A stretch of DNA of 64,000 nt from Mesostigma viride (GCA_009746045.1 RPFO01000080.1:8984113-9048112), one strand, 5' to 3'. Positions 37,901-48,925 are shown, counted from the first letter of the stretch. A program made the numbers and translations. Notes: generated by a model not told the origin, from the sequence alone.

Positions 37901-38104
37901 ACAACAATAGGACAAGATGAAAAACGACTTTCTGTGGGAACGGGCATGCAGGGGTTGCATGCAGAGGGGCTACCCCACCTGCCACGATTCAACGGTCCTC
38001 TGGAATTCCTCGAGCCATGTATTGGCGTTACGACGGACTTCTGCATCCTCGTGGTGGTAAAGAGCATGCACGGCCTGTAGCATTGTATTTCTGGCAGAAG
38101 CCAT
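10992..38104 (-). CDS. TNPO3: Transportin-3 / MOS14 / Mtr10-type importin-beta nuclear import receptor, complete, 22 exons
   Basis: Karyopherin expected to carry SR splicing factors into the nucleus. Exons in transcript order: 37979-38104, 34412-34489, 33060-33122, 31023-31070, 29666-29824, 28686-28874, 27953-27993, 27203-27294, 26345-26460, 24729-24807, 23824-23938, 23080-23185, 22390-22471, 21928-22010, 21013-21376, 20237-20405, 19590-19797, 18814-19002, 13515-13753, 12713-12980, 11716-11844, 10992-11135. All are GT-AG with matching phases: 3,087 nt, 1,028 residues (human ~923, Arabidopsis ~958). Landmarks: importin-beta N-domain (LQAVHALYHHEDAEVR, ANTWLEEFQ), EEVHYFAAQTLRTK, VSFNFWHYLS, CCVRAVAKSIGANE, LDRLACLFR, CLRYCPRLLV, and C-terminal MRAAVEEISDLCRR. 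The start is the Met of MASARNTML; an in-frame ATG at 38155 is possible. Extra length includes a His8/Gly/Ser loop in exon 20. No other gene was seen inside its introns; introns 5, 6, 9, 13, 14, 19 and 20 show only minor repeats. Confidence 0.93.
11596..11622 (-). repeat. Degenerate duplicate of transportin exon 21 end/donor
   Basis: On the minus strand CTCAATACAATGCAG followed by ATGTTGTGCTACAG resembles the exon 21 end CACAACACGATGCAG followed by GTGGGTGCGGTACAG (11700-11730). It lies in intron 21; the copy has lost the donor GT. Confidence 0.5.
13772..13850 (+). repeat. ~20-bp tandem repeat (ACGAGGGTTGGTGCCAGG) in transportin intron 18
   Basis: Four degenerate units beginning about 20 nt from the exon 19 acceptor. 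Downstream, 14050-14215 is G-rich with GGGATGGGGAGG-type short repeats. Confidence 0.85.
14575..14851 (+). repeat. (GCTGGT)n hexanucleotide array in transportin intron 18
   Basis: About 46 units of GCTGGT with interspersed GCTGGC and GCCGGC variants. It is stop-free in several frames and yields spurious poly(Ala-Pro), poly(Gln-His), poly(Leu-Val) and poly(Cys-Trp) frames. Confidence 0.97.
15067..15106 (-). repeat. Duplicate of transportin exon 18 end at the far side of the 11-bp minisatellite
   Basis: The minus strand reads CATGCTGTGCATCGCCAGC then ACCGCCATCAAG, a near copy of the exon 18 end (18814-18845, encoding MLYIASTAVK). The following donor GT is changed to CT. The original and the copy therefore bracket the 3.65-kb array. 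Confidence 0.85.
15126..18778 (+). repeat. Giant 11-bp minisatellite (GCGGCAGCCAT)n in transportin intron 18, ~330 units
   Basis: Roughly 3.65 kb of an 11-mer with few length changes. Variants recur: ATGCGGCAGCC, AGGCGGCAGCC, ACGCGGCAGCC, ATACCGCAGCC, AGGCAGCAGCC, ACACGGCAGCC. The order of variants repeats at long range: the variant string around 15972 recurs at 17699 (157 units) and that at 16291 recurs at 18007 (156 units), so about half the array is a segmental duplication of the other half. The unit has no stop codon in any frame and 11 is not a multiple of 3, so both strands show frames of 1,100-1,400 codons. The array lies wholly between transportin exons 18 and 19. Confidence 0.98.
19336..19589 (-). 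repeat. Array of degenerate exon 17 end/5' splice-site copies
   Basis: Exon 17 ends GGCCCTCGTTGCAG followed by donor GTACC (19590). In the 250 nt downstream, minus-strand copies of TTGCAG/CTGCAG, mostly followed by GTA, recur near 19572, 19540, 19512, 19487, 19453 and 19412. A longer copy (TTGGCCCTCGCTGCAGG) lies at 19336-19353. Spacing is irregular (about 25-75 nt). Confidence 0.75.
19888..20255 (-). repeat. 46-bp tandem array: eight copies of the transportin exon 16 end plus donor
   Basis: Eight 46-bp units (starting 19888, 19934, 19980, 20026, 20072, 20118, 20164, 20210) repeat the exon 16 tail that encodes DIIQLVEALW plus about 25 nt of intron containing the donor. The true exon end is continuous with the last unit (exon 16 ends at 20237). 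Copies are over 90% identical, so the array is young. Each unit keeps a GT at the donor (GTGTGG or GTATGG). Confidence 0.95.
20821..20848 (-). repeat. Duplicate of transportin exon 15 end/donor
   Basis: Minus strand GCTACGTGTGCAAGAGCGAG resembles the exon 15 end GCCACGTGTGCGAGAGTGAG (21006-21028) about 185 nt upstream in transcript order. A shorter, worse copy is near 20928-20945. Confidence 0.65.
22572..22629. repeat. Perfect 15-bp inverted repeat (hairpin) in transportin intron 12
   Basis: TCGTGTGTGGTCACG at 22572-22586 pairs exactly with CGTGACCACACACGA at 22615-22629 around a 28-nt loop. No flanking duplication seen. Confidence 0.8.
23446..23604 (+). repeat. (GAGCAGK)n 7-bp minisatellite in transportin intron 11
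   Basis: About 22 units in three blocks: GAGCAGG, then GAGCAGT, then GAGCAGG again. The block structure suggests local homogenisation. Confidence 0.97.
23680..23797 (+). repeat. 59-bp tandem duplication just downstream of transportin exon 11
   Basis: Two near-identical copies containing CAACCCCCTCATGACAGGGG and ACGTTCTTGTTCACC, lying 27-144 nt inside intron 11. Confidence 0.9.
23970..24492 (+). repeat. 19-bp minisatellite (GGGGTTGATAGGGGGTGTG)n in transportin intron 10
   Basis: About 27 units with small length variants. The plus strand is G-rich, so the pre-mRNA copy is C-rich. Its frames (Pro-Ile-Asn-Pro repeats) are artefacts. Confidence 0.97.
25136..25184 (+). repeat. 13-bp repeat (TGAATATACCTGG)x4 in transportin intron 9
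   Basis: Four units. Otherwise intron 9 (24808-26344) contains no feature I can identify. Confidence 0.9.
27098..27137 (-). repeat. Duplicate of transportin exon 8 end
   Basis: Minus strand CACCACGAGGAGCTGCGCGA then CGCCGCCATCGA copies the exon 8 tail (27203-27240, encoding HHEELRDAAID) about 105 nt downstream in intron 8. The donor GGTGGG is degraded to GAGTGG. Confidence 0.85.
27826..27913 (+). repeat. 44-bp tandem duplication in transportin intron 7
   Basis: Two copies of a unit with TAGACAGGAAGAAGTATGTC and TGTGTGGGGTAAT, 40 nt beyond exon 7. Confidence 0.9.
29576..29608 (-). repeat. Duplicate of transportin exon 5 end plus donor
   Basis: Minus strand GGGGCTGCGGCTGCTGCCCG followed by GGGTGGGGG copies the exon 5 end (29662-29695, encoding DVLRLLPE, donor GTGGGTGG) about 88 nt downstream in intron 5. 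Confidence 0.85.
30041..30291 (+). repeat. 19-bp minisatellite (GGACCAAGGTAAGCAGGAT)n in transportin intron 4
   Basis: About 13 units, GGACCAAGG or GGAGCAAGG variants. Every unit contains AAGGTAAGC, a consensus 5' splice site, but on the plus strand, antisense to the host gene. Confidence 0.97.
30929..30951 (-). repeat. Duplicate of transportin exon 4 end plus donor
   Basis: Minus strand CCCACGGCGGTGCGCACGCA then GGT copies the exon 4 end and donor at 31021-31043 (PTAVRTQ) with one change, 92 nt downstream. The copy keeps CAG-GTAAC and could act as an alternative donor. Confidence 0.9.
31116..31515 (+). repeat. 58-bp minisatellite (~7 copies) in transportin intron 3
   Basis: Units contain GGCATCAGGGGAACAGGA, CCAACAGGAAGCATGGGGG and ACAAGAGCAAGGGGGCTATC. 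It sits about 45 nt from the exon 4 acceptor. Confidence 0.97.
32448..33005 (+). repeat. 41-bp minisatellite (~13 copies) in transportin intron 3
   Basis: Units contain CCACTACACAAGGCAGGGCG, AACCTTCTCGATGGGTCATG. Two units carry an internal 17-bp duplication (GGGGCGAACCTTCTCGAT). The array begins about 55 nt after the exon 3 donor. Confidence 0.97.
33345..33545 (+). repeat. 17-bp minisatellite (AGGCCTAGGAATCCAAT)n in transportin intron 2
   Basis: About 12 degenerate units with indels, acceptor-proximal half of intron 2. Confidence 0.95.
33893..34383 (-). repeat. (GGGGT)n minisatellite in transportin intron 2 (sense strand G-rich)
   Basis: About 490 bp of CCCCA on the plus strand, i.e. GGGGT on the transcribed-sense strand, starting ~28 nt downstream of the exon 2 donor. 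Preceded at 33855-33874 by a C20 run. The same unit in sense orientation lies in decarboxylase intron 2. Gly/Val/Trp and Pro/His/Thr frames are artefacts. Confidence 0.97.
34501..36880 (+). repeat. 2.4-kb homopurine minisatellite of mixed 8-mer GGGAGGAA and 9-mer GGGGAGGAA
   Basis: Two unit lengths, 8 and 9 bp, are interleaved irregularly for nearly 2.4 kb; rare variants include AGAGG and GGAGGAGGGGG. It starts 12 nt from the exon 2 acceptor of transportin, so the pre-mRNA is C/U-rich and supplies an enormous polypyrimidine tract ahead of the acceptor. All very long frames here (Glu/Gly/Arg/Lys; Pro/Ser/Leu/Phe) are artefacts. Confidence 0.98.
36881..37978. other. Donor-proximal part of transportin intron 1, no element seen
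   Basis: Non-repetitive 1.1 kb apart from a duplicated GGGGACAAGGCTGGT at 36930-36985. No exon-like block. Confidence 0.5.
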
Positions 38105-40716
38105 GGTTAGCTGAGGCTGCACAGCCGGAAGGTAAATGGTCGTCACGACAGTCAATCAGCTAAACTGTGCGTCGCATGGTAGCTGTGTAGACGCCCGCAT
38201 GCCGTGCTGGCTTAACAATTCCTGTTAGCCACATTTATCAAACTGTGCCGGTCTTAAGGACGGGCATGCGCACTGAAGTTTAACTGCAGAATGTCAAAAC
38301 CAGCCGGCTGCCTCTGGCTGCCATCAGCCGAACGGTACGGTGCTCACACGCCTATGCATGTGTTACCGGTAGCATAATGTAGATAATGGCAACTAAAACG
38401 TTCAGCTGAAAAAAAAAAACAAAAAAACGCGTGTTATATGTTTCCAACCAGTCAAAACAAGCGTAAAGGTTGCAGTGCTGTAGGCAACTTCCCCTTATTT
38501 GATCTCCGCTTTATTATCGCTCCATTACGGTGCCTTTCTTCCCAAAAACTTTCTGCCTTATAACGCACGTTGGGCTTGCATCCTTCATCAGTCTCCTTCA
38601 AGTTTCAACCGTCATGCGTCAACGTGCATCAGAAACCCGTGGCTTGCTTATTCTAGCAACGAATTTATTAAAGATAATTCTAGCATTCTTCATCACAGCG
38701 AGTTCAAGCTTGAGAAATCCTTTTAGACCGGTACCCGTCAGCAGTCATGAGATTACACCCTCCGCATTGGAAGTTTGTTATTATGGGTCAATTTTTGCCG
38801 TATTTGCATTACGAATAACCCTGGATTGTTTGTTGGGGAGCCAGTTAGAGTCCCGGGTTTTTATTATTTAATTAAAACCTTTTGTTTGTTTGTTTGTCCT
38901 ACAGCCGTTCAAGGCACATGGGTACTTATTTAATTAATAAATTTCTTTTGTTTGTTTGGTAGATATCGTACACGCCGTCCCCAATTCGGCCGGCAATCCG
39001 GCCCGGCGGCCCCCCTTCGGCGGCCATAGGCTAGAGTCAGTGGAGGTCAGTGATACCCAGAGCCCACATGAGTTTATTAATTAATTTTGTTTGTTTGTTT
39101 GTTTCAGCCCCCGGAGTTAATTAATTAATTTTCTTTTGTTTTTTTTATGGTTTTCAGCCAGAACATTTTCCAGAAGCTAATTATTTAGTTAAAACTTCCA
39201 ATGCGGGCGGTGTACATAATTCCAAAACCCAATCAACGACTTGCCATCAATACGGATGACAGCATTGAACTCGAAATCTCGGGCGCTCAGCACTTTAGCG
39301 TTGTTGTTGTTGTTGTTGCCCACGCAGCCCATGGGCAGCACTTCAGCGTGCGGCGTCAGCAACAACAACAACAACAACAACAACAAGTCAACAACAACAG
39401 CGCTAGTTCGGCAGTCAGCGCTGACAATGTCCGAGACCGAATCTCTGCTCAGTCTGCTGCATGTGCGTGGGCAACGGCACCAAGCCAACAACAACAACAA
39501 CAACAATCATGTCCCAGACCATGTCAGGGTTCGTCTCGAGAGTCGACGTCCGCTCCTGTCCGCGCCGAGCATCCGCCTTTCCCTTCGCCTTTCAAGAATC
39601 ACGCCCCTTGGTGCAGTCGTGACAAATCCAGTCCTTGGTTTATCGGCTGTCAACCAGGCCCTATTTCACGTCAGTGAAGACTACAGGCAACTGGAATCTT
39701 AACGTGCGAACGCCAAAATGCGCGTGGCTTTGCCGCAAGCTTGGCATGCTTTGTTTTAAATTACCGGTAGTCGGTCGCGCTTTCCGCCTTCTCACGTTAA
39801 TACATATTCTGTCGTCCACTCAATTGCGTCATCTGCGAAGCTGGCTTCGGCTCTCTTTCGTGAGGTACTCGTGACGTAGGTAGTCTTTCCTGCAAAAGTC
39901 CTTTCTTTTTCTATGATGCATGTGAGGTGCCGCGTCTATTTCTACATTAAGCGTCCTTTCCCCCGTTTTCTAGGCCCGATCAGTTTTGCAGCCGAAGTAA
40001 AACGCATGGAGTTGTTGTTTTGGGAAATCGTCGCTTTTGCTTACCACTGCAGACCACGCAAACGTTCGCACGTCGTGTTTTCCCTCATAAACGAGGGAAG
40101 GTAAGTCGCTGGTGACCAGTTTTCTTTCTCCGGGATTACGAGGTCGGTATCGTCAGTAGTTTCTGCACTTAGACGCGGTTAATTTGCTTGTTTATGGAGA
40201 ATGAAAATTTCACGTCGCATTTATGCCGCTAGACCGTTTTATCTAAACTAACGTCTTGCAATCTTTTGTGATTTCGGCCGACTTTGTTTCCATGCATCGA
40301 TCATCGATCGTCTGGGGTTTCCGTATGTGGTACGCATCGTTTTGGCGAGAATTTCACTGTTGCATTTTCTGCGGTCGTCCGTGTAACTTTCGCCACTCCT
40401 TCCCGATTGGACTTTCCACATGGTTCCAGAAATTGAACCGGAAAATCGTAGTCGTTAGTGTCATGGTTGCTTTGGATCCAGGCTCTTTGGTTTCGACAGG
40501 AAATATTCAATGTTTATGCTGTCAGATTGATTGCATAACGTATGGATTAACTGATGTTATCTTCCCTGAGCTTCTAAACTTGTGGGGCATGACTGGCTTG
40601 ATTTTCTCGTTACGCTGGCAGAGTTTCAAAAGGTTGATGAGTCCACCTGTCCTCATTCAGAAATAAGATTCGTTCAATTTATCCTCTTGTTATCTATACC
40701 GACTATCTACTTTAAC
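38105..40716. other. Divergent intergenic region with AT-rich retroposon-like tails
   Basis: Separates the minus-strand transportin start from the plus-strand gene at 40717, so it should hold both promoters; no TATA-like or known element was certain. 38870-39180 contains four blocks combining TTAATTAATT with (TTTG)n, at 38868-38899, 38927-38960, 39071-39104 and 39117-39150. 39301-39320 and 39360-39508 hold (GTT)n/(AAC)n tracts that give poly-Gln/Asn and poly-Leu frames. 39700-40700 is AT-richer with open but unrecognised frames. Confidence 0.5.
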
Positions 40717-43270
40717 ATGTCTTCTTCTCCCTTTTTCTGGCCTGACGTGGATGCAGGGGCCTTGCTTGCAGCGTTGACTCTTATGGGCGGCAGTCGCAGC
40801 CCCGTCTCAACGTCCGAGGACTACGCGGACGATCACCTTGGCCAGCTTCTCGCTGTGGAGATAGCGGAGATGGATGCACCGCCCGTTGACTCGCAACCGG
40901 TGGTCGGGGACATCACGTTCGTGGCGCCAGGTGGCGTTGACCAGTTGTCTGCGGGGGGGAATCCCCCGACCACCCCGCACCTGGGCCTGGGTGAGGTCGC
41001 GGCAGCAGGGATCATCGAGCCAGCGGGCGATGACGAGGGCGAGAAGACAGAGCGTATTGATGGGAACGGGAACGTGGGCAACGACCCCTTTGATGGGGAT
41101 CGCTCCGGCGCCGAGGATGACTACGTGACGGTGAACAAGGACCAAGGGGGCGAGGGGGCACAGCCAGGGAGCCCCAGCGTCAGCAGTGCTGGCTCGCACT
41201 CCGGCTCCCCCTCGCGCTCCACCTCCCCTCTGCGCCCCAGTTCCATAAATAGACCAGCGCGCGCCTCGCCCACCAGCCCCCACAGCGCCTCGCTGTCATC
41301 TTTGCTCAAGCGCGCCACGTCGCTCTCCTTCGACAGAAGCCACCCTCGCGAAGACCCCCAGGCCAGCCCGCGCAGGAGCGGTGGCACCAGCGACAGCAGC
41401 AGCGACCGGTCCCCCTCCATCTGCCTCGCCGAGGGTGGCAGTGACGGCCCCGCAGGCAGTGCACGCCGCAGGCCATCCCAGGGGCGCAGATCCCCCCCCC
41501 GCAGGCTCGTGCAGCACCAGGGGTTGCCCCCCCCCCACCGCTCAGGCACCATGCTGTGGTGCACCATGCTTGTCCTCATGGCGGTGCTCTCGGCCGTGCT
41601 GGTTGCACACGTGGCGGCGCGGTACCGCCTGCCCATGGGCCCCCTGGCGGCGATGCGGGCGTACGTGCGCGCGCACCGAGGCGCAGAGGGCGCATCCTTC
41701 GGTGCGGGGGATGGGGAGCGGAGGGCGGTCGGTCGCGTGGTCAGGGGCGGGGAGGTGGGGAGCGGGCCGTTTGGGTCCAACCATGGCCCGTTTGGCGCGC
41801 GTGGCTTCCACAATGGCGCCAGCGACGCGCCCGAGTCCGCGCTGGACCGGGTGCCCCTCTTCCGCGCCGCCTTCTGCCTCACGGGAGCCACCACAGAGGA
41901 GGTGGCAGAGGCCTTCTTGCGGGCGGCAAGGGGGGAGGAGGTCGCGTCCGCTGGGGCTGGTGTCAATCGAGGGGAGGGAGGGAAGGGCGTGGGTGGCAGC
42001 CAGGGCGGCGCTTATAATAGCCGTCGGCCGCTGCTCCCGTTTGCGGTGGCGCGGGAGCTGCTTGGCGACGCCCTCATGTCAGCGCGGCTGGCGGCGCAGT
42101 CGCAGGAGGAGGAGAATCTGGTGCTGGCGGATGATGGCGAGGGCGAGGGCGAGGAGTACGATGATGGGTATGCGTATGCGGAATATGCTGCCGCGGTGGT
42201 CAAGGGTAATGCGGGGGACGCTGGGGCGCACCATGATGCGGGTGGCGATGAGGACAGCTGTGTGGACAGCGATGGCGACAGAGTGGGTGTTCGTGGCAGC
42301 GGCACCAAGTGCGGCGCGGGCAACGTCAGCGCGGGGCACCATCGGGATGGCAAGGGCAGCCATCGGCACCACGCCGACGGCGACCGGGCGTTCTGGTACA
42401 CGGCCTTCTGGCACACGGAGCGCGCCCAGGGGAGCGGGGCGGACGGGAGCATTGGGGGGGGGGGGCGTCGGGGCCGCGCTATCCGGTTCGCTGTCCCCCC
42501 TGCACACGCACGGGTCGTTCCCCGACGCTCTCCTGCGCAGGGTGTACGCGGTCCCTGAGGCACTGCTGCCTGGCCTCCCGTCCGTGTCCACGTGCGTCGC
42601 GGTCGCCGGGCTGGAGCTGTCGTCGCGGCGCCACCTGTCGGACTGGGAGACGACCACCACGCGGCGGCTGGTCAGCTGGGGGGAGGCGGACCCTCGCGCG
42701 CGCCAGCAGTGCGGAGGCAGTAAGCCGCCGGGTGCGCGTGGGAGCAGGGGCGTGGGGGCCAGCCAGGATGGCGAGGATGGCGTGATGGCGAGCAATGTGG
42801 CCGCGGGTCACGGCTGCGGGGGCGAGCATGTGGATGAGGGCGGTGTGAACGATGACGGCCTGCCCCCGCCCTCCTTGCTCGACAACCTGGTCATGTTGTC
42901 TAGTCGCGTCGCGTCATCGGGCCTGGCCGCGCTCTACGAGCTGCCCACCCATGCGCGCAGGCTGAGGGAGGCACCGCTGTCTGCGTGGTCGCCCTCCTCC
43001 CTCTGGTCGGCAGCAAAGGCAGCCGCTGCGTCCGCATCGGATGCGCTTTACTCGGCGGGGTACGGCAGCGCGGGCGCGCCCACGCCACGTTTTGTGGACG
43101 TGGTCAAGCGGCGGCCACTGTTCAAGCGCCACGTGGCGGGCGAGGGTGACGTGGCGTGGGCGCGCGCGCGCATGCGGGCGGCGGTGGCGGCGGCGGGGGG
43201 GGAGTACCTGGCGCGCAGGGACAGGGCCGAGGAGAGGGAGCGCGCGGCACCGGGCGGGTGCTGCCAGTGA
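40717..43270 (+). CDS. Unrecognised acidic low-complexity protein with one TM segment (frame broken at G12)
   Basis: Function unknown. The frame from ATG 40717 runs to a stop at 42558, but coding-like composition continues to 43270 in the +1 frame. The switch falls at a run of 12 G (42454-42465): one G fewer would give a single uninterrupted protein of about 850 residues. Visible parts: N-terminal acidic region (residues 1-150), Ser/Pro/Arg-rich segment (~150-275), a hydrophobic helix with core LWCTMLVLMAVLSAVLVAHV (~283-303), a second region starting PLFRAAFCLTGATTEEVAEA, a His/Asp/Gly-rich stretch, then a C-terminal region with LSDWETTTTRRLVSW and ending GGCCQ. No signal peptide and no intron is needed. 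A possible downstream exon at 44287-44470 (ending GSNAAACAA) could not be joined with confidence. TGTAA at 43670 is a candidate poly(A) signal. Confidence 0.6.
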
Positions 43271-45314
<2,044 letters not shown>

Positions 45315-48300
45315 ATGCATCGACCTAACAGTCGACTGAGACACATGGTGGTGCCGGTATCTCGGGCTAGAACGACAGCTCTCAGCAGCAAGATTAGCAA
45401 CACCCAACGCATGCTAGATTTCCTACGCCTCTGCGTTGCGCAAGCATCCCCGAATACCCAGAGCAGGCGGCAGGCTCGCATCCTACGCCTGCAGGACAAA
45501 ATAAATGCGATGAAAAGCACTATTTCCACCGCTTCCCTTCCCCCCTCCGTTTCACCCCCACCTCCACCCCCCGCCGCATCCACCCCCATCATCCATCGTC
45601 GTCCTCCCCTGGTGGGCCAGCAGGCATCCTTGGCCCTTGCCACTTTTAACACCCGCACATTGCTAGATGACGACCATAGCTACCGGGTAGAGGAGCTAGT
45701 CGCATTCTGCATTGAGCATCGTGTATCTATATTAGGCGTCCAGGAACACCGCCGCACGGTGCCACTTGGCATGGTGAGCACTGCTCGCTTGGCGGGTGGC
45801 TGGCGGTTTTACTTCGCTGGCAGCGGTACGTCTGGCCAAGGTGGTGTTGGTCTTTTGTGTTCGCCGCTGGCAGTTGCTAGCCTCAGCACGCTTAAGTTTC
45901 TAACCCCACGCCTTATGGTAGCACATTTCACCTCTGTCGAGGGGCGGTCTAAACACCACCTCACGGTGGGGGTGGGCTATGCACCCCACAGTGGTCTACC
46001 TGATTCGGCCCGTGAGGAGTTCTTCGAATCCTTGCATGACCTTGAGAGGGTCACCCCGGCCCGCCACTTTTTGGTTATGCTGCTCGACGCCAATGCCACG
46101 CTCCCCGTGGGCACTGCTGGCAGCCGCTTTGCGCCTGCTGACACTACTGCTAACGACAACACTCCCCTGTTTTCTGCCTTTTTGCGGGATAGCGGGATGG
46201 TTGCTGTCAACTGCCACTTCCAACGTCCCTCACAGGACTTGGTCACTTTTCGTGGCCCGAACAGCCGTCAGGCCTGTTTGGACTACGTGGTGGTACGGCA
46301 GTCCAGGTGCACCTCGGTCCTGGACACCCGAGTGTTTGACACGCCGACGGTGTGCTCTGACCACCGGTTGGTGCGCGCGACCCTTCGGCTCCGGTTCCAC
46401 GTCCCCGCGCGCCGCGCCCCAGTGGTCCGCCCTGACTGGTCTGCTCTACGTCCGGTCAAGGGAGATCCTGAGGACTGGACGGACGCCGAGCACGAGCGGA
46501 ACTGGTGCCGTCAGGAGTACCTGTCGGCCCTGGACGCCCGGGCGGACGTCGACGAGCTGGACAAGGGTGCCCCCAACGCAGCCATTTTTGCGGGCTTTGC
46601 GGCCCGTGCCCCGTTGCTGGCGGCCCGGCACCTGCCGGTCATGCCCCGCCGCCGCCCCGGCCCGCTCTACCGCCCCAAGGTCTTGGCCGCCCGGCACCGC
46701 CTCAAGCGTAACCGGGACCCGCTGCAGAAACCATTGCTCAAGGCCGCCCTTGTGGAGGCCTACGAGCACGCTCAGGACGCGGAGGCGGCCCAGTGCATCG
46801 CGGATGCCAAGGCCTGCCAGGCTCGCAACCTGGGCAAGGACATGTGGTACCACCTCGACCGGCTCGGCGGCCGGCGGCAGCGCACCCCGGTGGAGCACAC
46901 GGGGGACGGCACGGCGCCGGTCAGCCTTGACCGCTGGTTGGCCCACAATGTTTCCTTGACCGGTGGGGCTCGCGCCCCCCCCCGCCGCTTCACCCCGAGA
47001 CGGCCGCCCGCCTCGGGGTCGCCGGACCCCCGCCGCCGCCAGCGCCCCCCTCCTCGGCCGCGGACTACCAAGTCCCCGCCTTGCAGGATGGCTGCCTTGC
47101 CACTGACGACGTCGTCCACCCCTTCACTTTGAAGGAATTGGACGGCGCCCTTGCTCGCCTGCGGTACGATGCGGCGGTCGGTGCCGACCACCTTTCTGCT
47201 GAGCTGCTGAAGACCCCTGATCTGGCGGTTAGGGATCTTCTGCTGGCGTTCTGCAACCGTGTCCTGCTCTCTGACGAGCCTCCGCCTGCTGAGTGGCAGA
47301 CGGCCATCCGCGTCATGCTGTACAAGAAGGGCTCTGCTGCTGACCCCGGTAACTACCGGGGTGTCTGCCTCCAGAGCGCCGCGCTGAAGGTCTTCATGCG
47401 CATGATGCTGCACAGGCTCCGCGCCGCGCTGGACCCACACCTGGGTGAGTCTCAGATGGGTTTCCGTCGTGGTCGTAACACTGTCATGGCTGTGTTTGTC
47501 GCGCGCCGATTGATGGAGGAGGTGCGTCGCCTTCCCCCTGACAGTTTGCCGCTGGTCTTCACTTTTGTTGACTATATCAAAGCCTTTGACACGGTTCTCT
47601 GGGAGGCTCTTTGGGCCATCCTAGCTCTGGATCGGGTGCCACCTGCGTTTATTGCTGCCATTCGCCGACTGTATGAGGGCTCACAGGCAGTAGTGCGGAC
47701 TGCGGAAGGCACCACCCCACCATTCCCCCTTCACCACGGGGTGTGGCAAGGTTGTGTCCTGTCCCTATACCTGTTCATTATTGTCGTGGATCACGTCATG
47801 CGCCGGGCACGTGCGCACTTTACTGCTCTTAAGGGGTTCGAGCCAGGTTTGGACATCCTTAACGTGAAGAGCACGGCGGGGTTAGACCTGGTTACCGCCT
47901 TGCCGACCTGATTTATGCGGATGATACCACCCTCATCGAGAGTCCCGAGCACATTCAGACCTGGCTGGACTGCCTGGGCCTGGAGGCGCGGGCGGTGGGG
48001 TTGGAGATTAGTGTCAAAACAGAGGCGATGGTGATTGGGGCCTCCAGTAAACCACCGCTGCCGCGCCTGCTCGACGGGACGGAGGTCCCGTTCCGCGACC
48101 GCTTCAAGCTGTTGGGGAGCTGGCTTCCTGACACCGCCGACGATGTGGACACCCGCATCGGCCTTGCCTGGGCCAAGCTCCGTTCGCTCACACCCTACTG
48201 GCGCTCGAAGGGCCTGAGCGGGCACCGCAAGCGCATGCTCTTCAAGGTCCTCGTCCTCACGGTGCTCACGTATGGCGCCGAGGCGTGTCCAGACCTTCCC

Positions 48301-48787
48301 ACCCAAGCTGGCAGCTCGGCTAGACGGCACGGTTTACAGGATGCTCCGACAGGTCCTTAACGTAGGTTTTTCCGAGCGTCCGTCATCAGAATCTTTGTAT
48401 CATGGCATGCCTCGTGTTTCGGACGAGATTAGGCAGCGTAGGATAGCATTTGTAGGACACCTTGCCCGCACCACTGAGCCAGGTCGACACCACCCTCGGT
48501 CTGGCCGGCCCCCAGCGGCTTGGCCAGCCAGGGCGGCACATTCTGACCTGGCCTGGCCCAGAGGACATTCCCAAACGGGTAGGGAAACCTGTCACGAACT
48601 ACGTTCAGATGTTGCTGGACGACCTCAAGTGGCCCCAGCCCAGTTTGAGCACCGCATCCACTCTCTCTCCCGTCTTTGGACTGTCATGCAGGACAAGACG
48701 CGGTGGAAGAAGATTGTCAAGGCGCACACGCCCGACCCTGTGGGCAAGCCACCTCCCCCCAAGCGGAGGCGGCGTTTTGATGAGTAG
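45315..48787 (+). pseudogene. LINE ORF2: endonuclease-reverse transcriptase, three frameshifts
   Basis: The APE domain (~residues 110-370) shows TFNTRTL, QEHR, the LDAN metal/phosphate motif and SDHR, so its catalytic residues are present. The RT domain begins near 47120: VGADHLSAELLK, NYRGVCLQSAALKVF, SQMGFRRGRNT, TFVDYIKAFDTV with the first catalytic Asp, GVWQGCVLS, then IYADDTTLI. The C-terminal part has MLFKVLVLTVLTYGAEA and RIAFVGHLART, ending in a basic KRRRRFDE. Reading needs a frame change at a C9 run (46975-46983), one near 47880 just before YADD, and one near 48280. The element is therefore inactive unless these are sequence errors. Confidence 0.88.
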
Positions 48788-48925
48788 CGTAGTTAGGTTT
48801 TTTCTAGATAGCTTAGAGTTAGTATAGTTCGATCACGCGGCTTCCTTCACCCCATCCATCATGGAATATGTGCTACATGACCTCCCCACGGCGGCATGTT
48901 ATAATTTAATTTAATTTAATTTAAT
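45315..48925 (+). mobile_element. APE-type non-LTR retrotransposon (LINE, family 1), decayed
   Basis: The element holds an APE endonuclease, a reverse transcriptase and a C-terminal domain, followed by a 3' UTR (GGAATATGTGCTACATGACC at 48862-48881) and a (TTTAA)n tail at 48900-48925. The same 3' end recurs at 8419-8528, 52285-52354 with 53364-53425, and 54392-54450. The 5' limit is unknown; 45315 is the first ATG of the long frame. I cannot assign the clade (L1-like, RTE-like or Dualen/RandI) from the sequence alone. Confidence 0.9.

Noticed and set aside
39189-39677. Poly-Gln/Asn or poly-Leu protein near 39.2-39.7 kb
   Set aside because: Driven by (AAC)n/(GTT)n tracts, with no family similarity, no clear start context, and overlapping frames on both strands.
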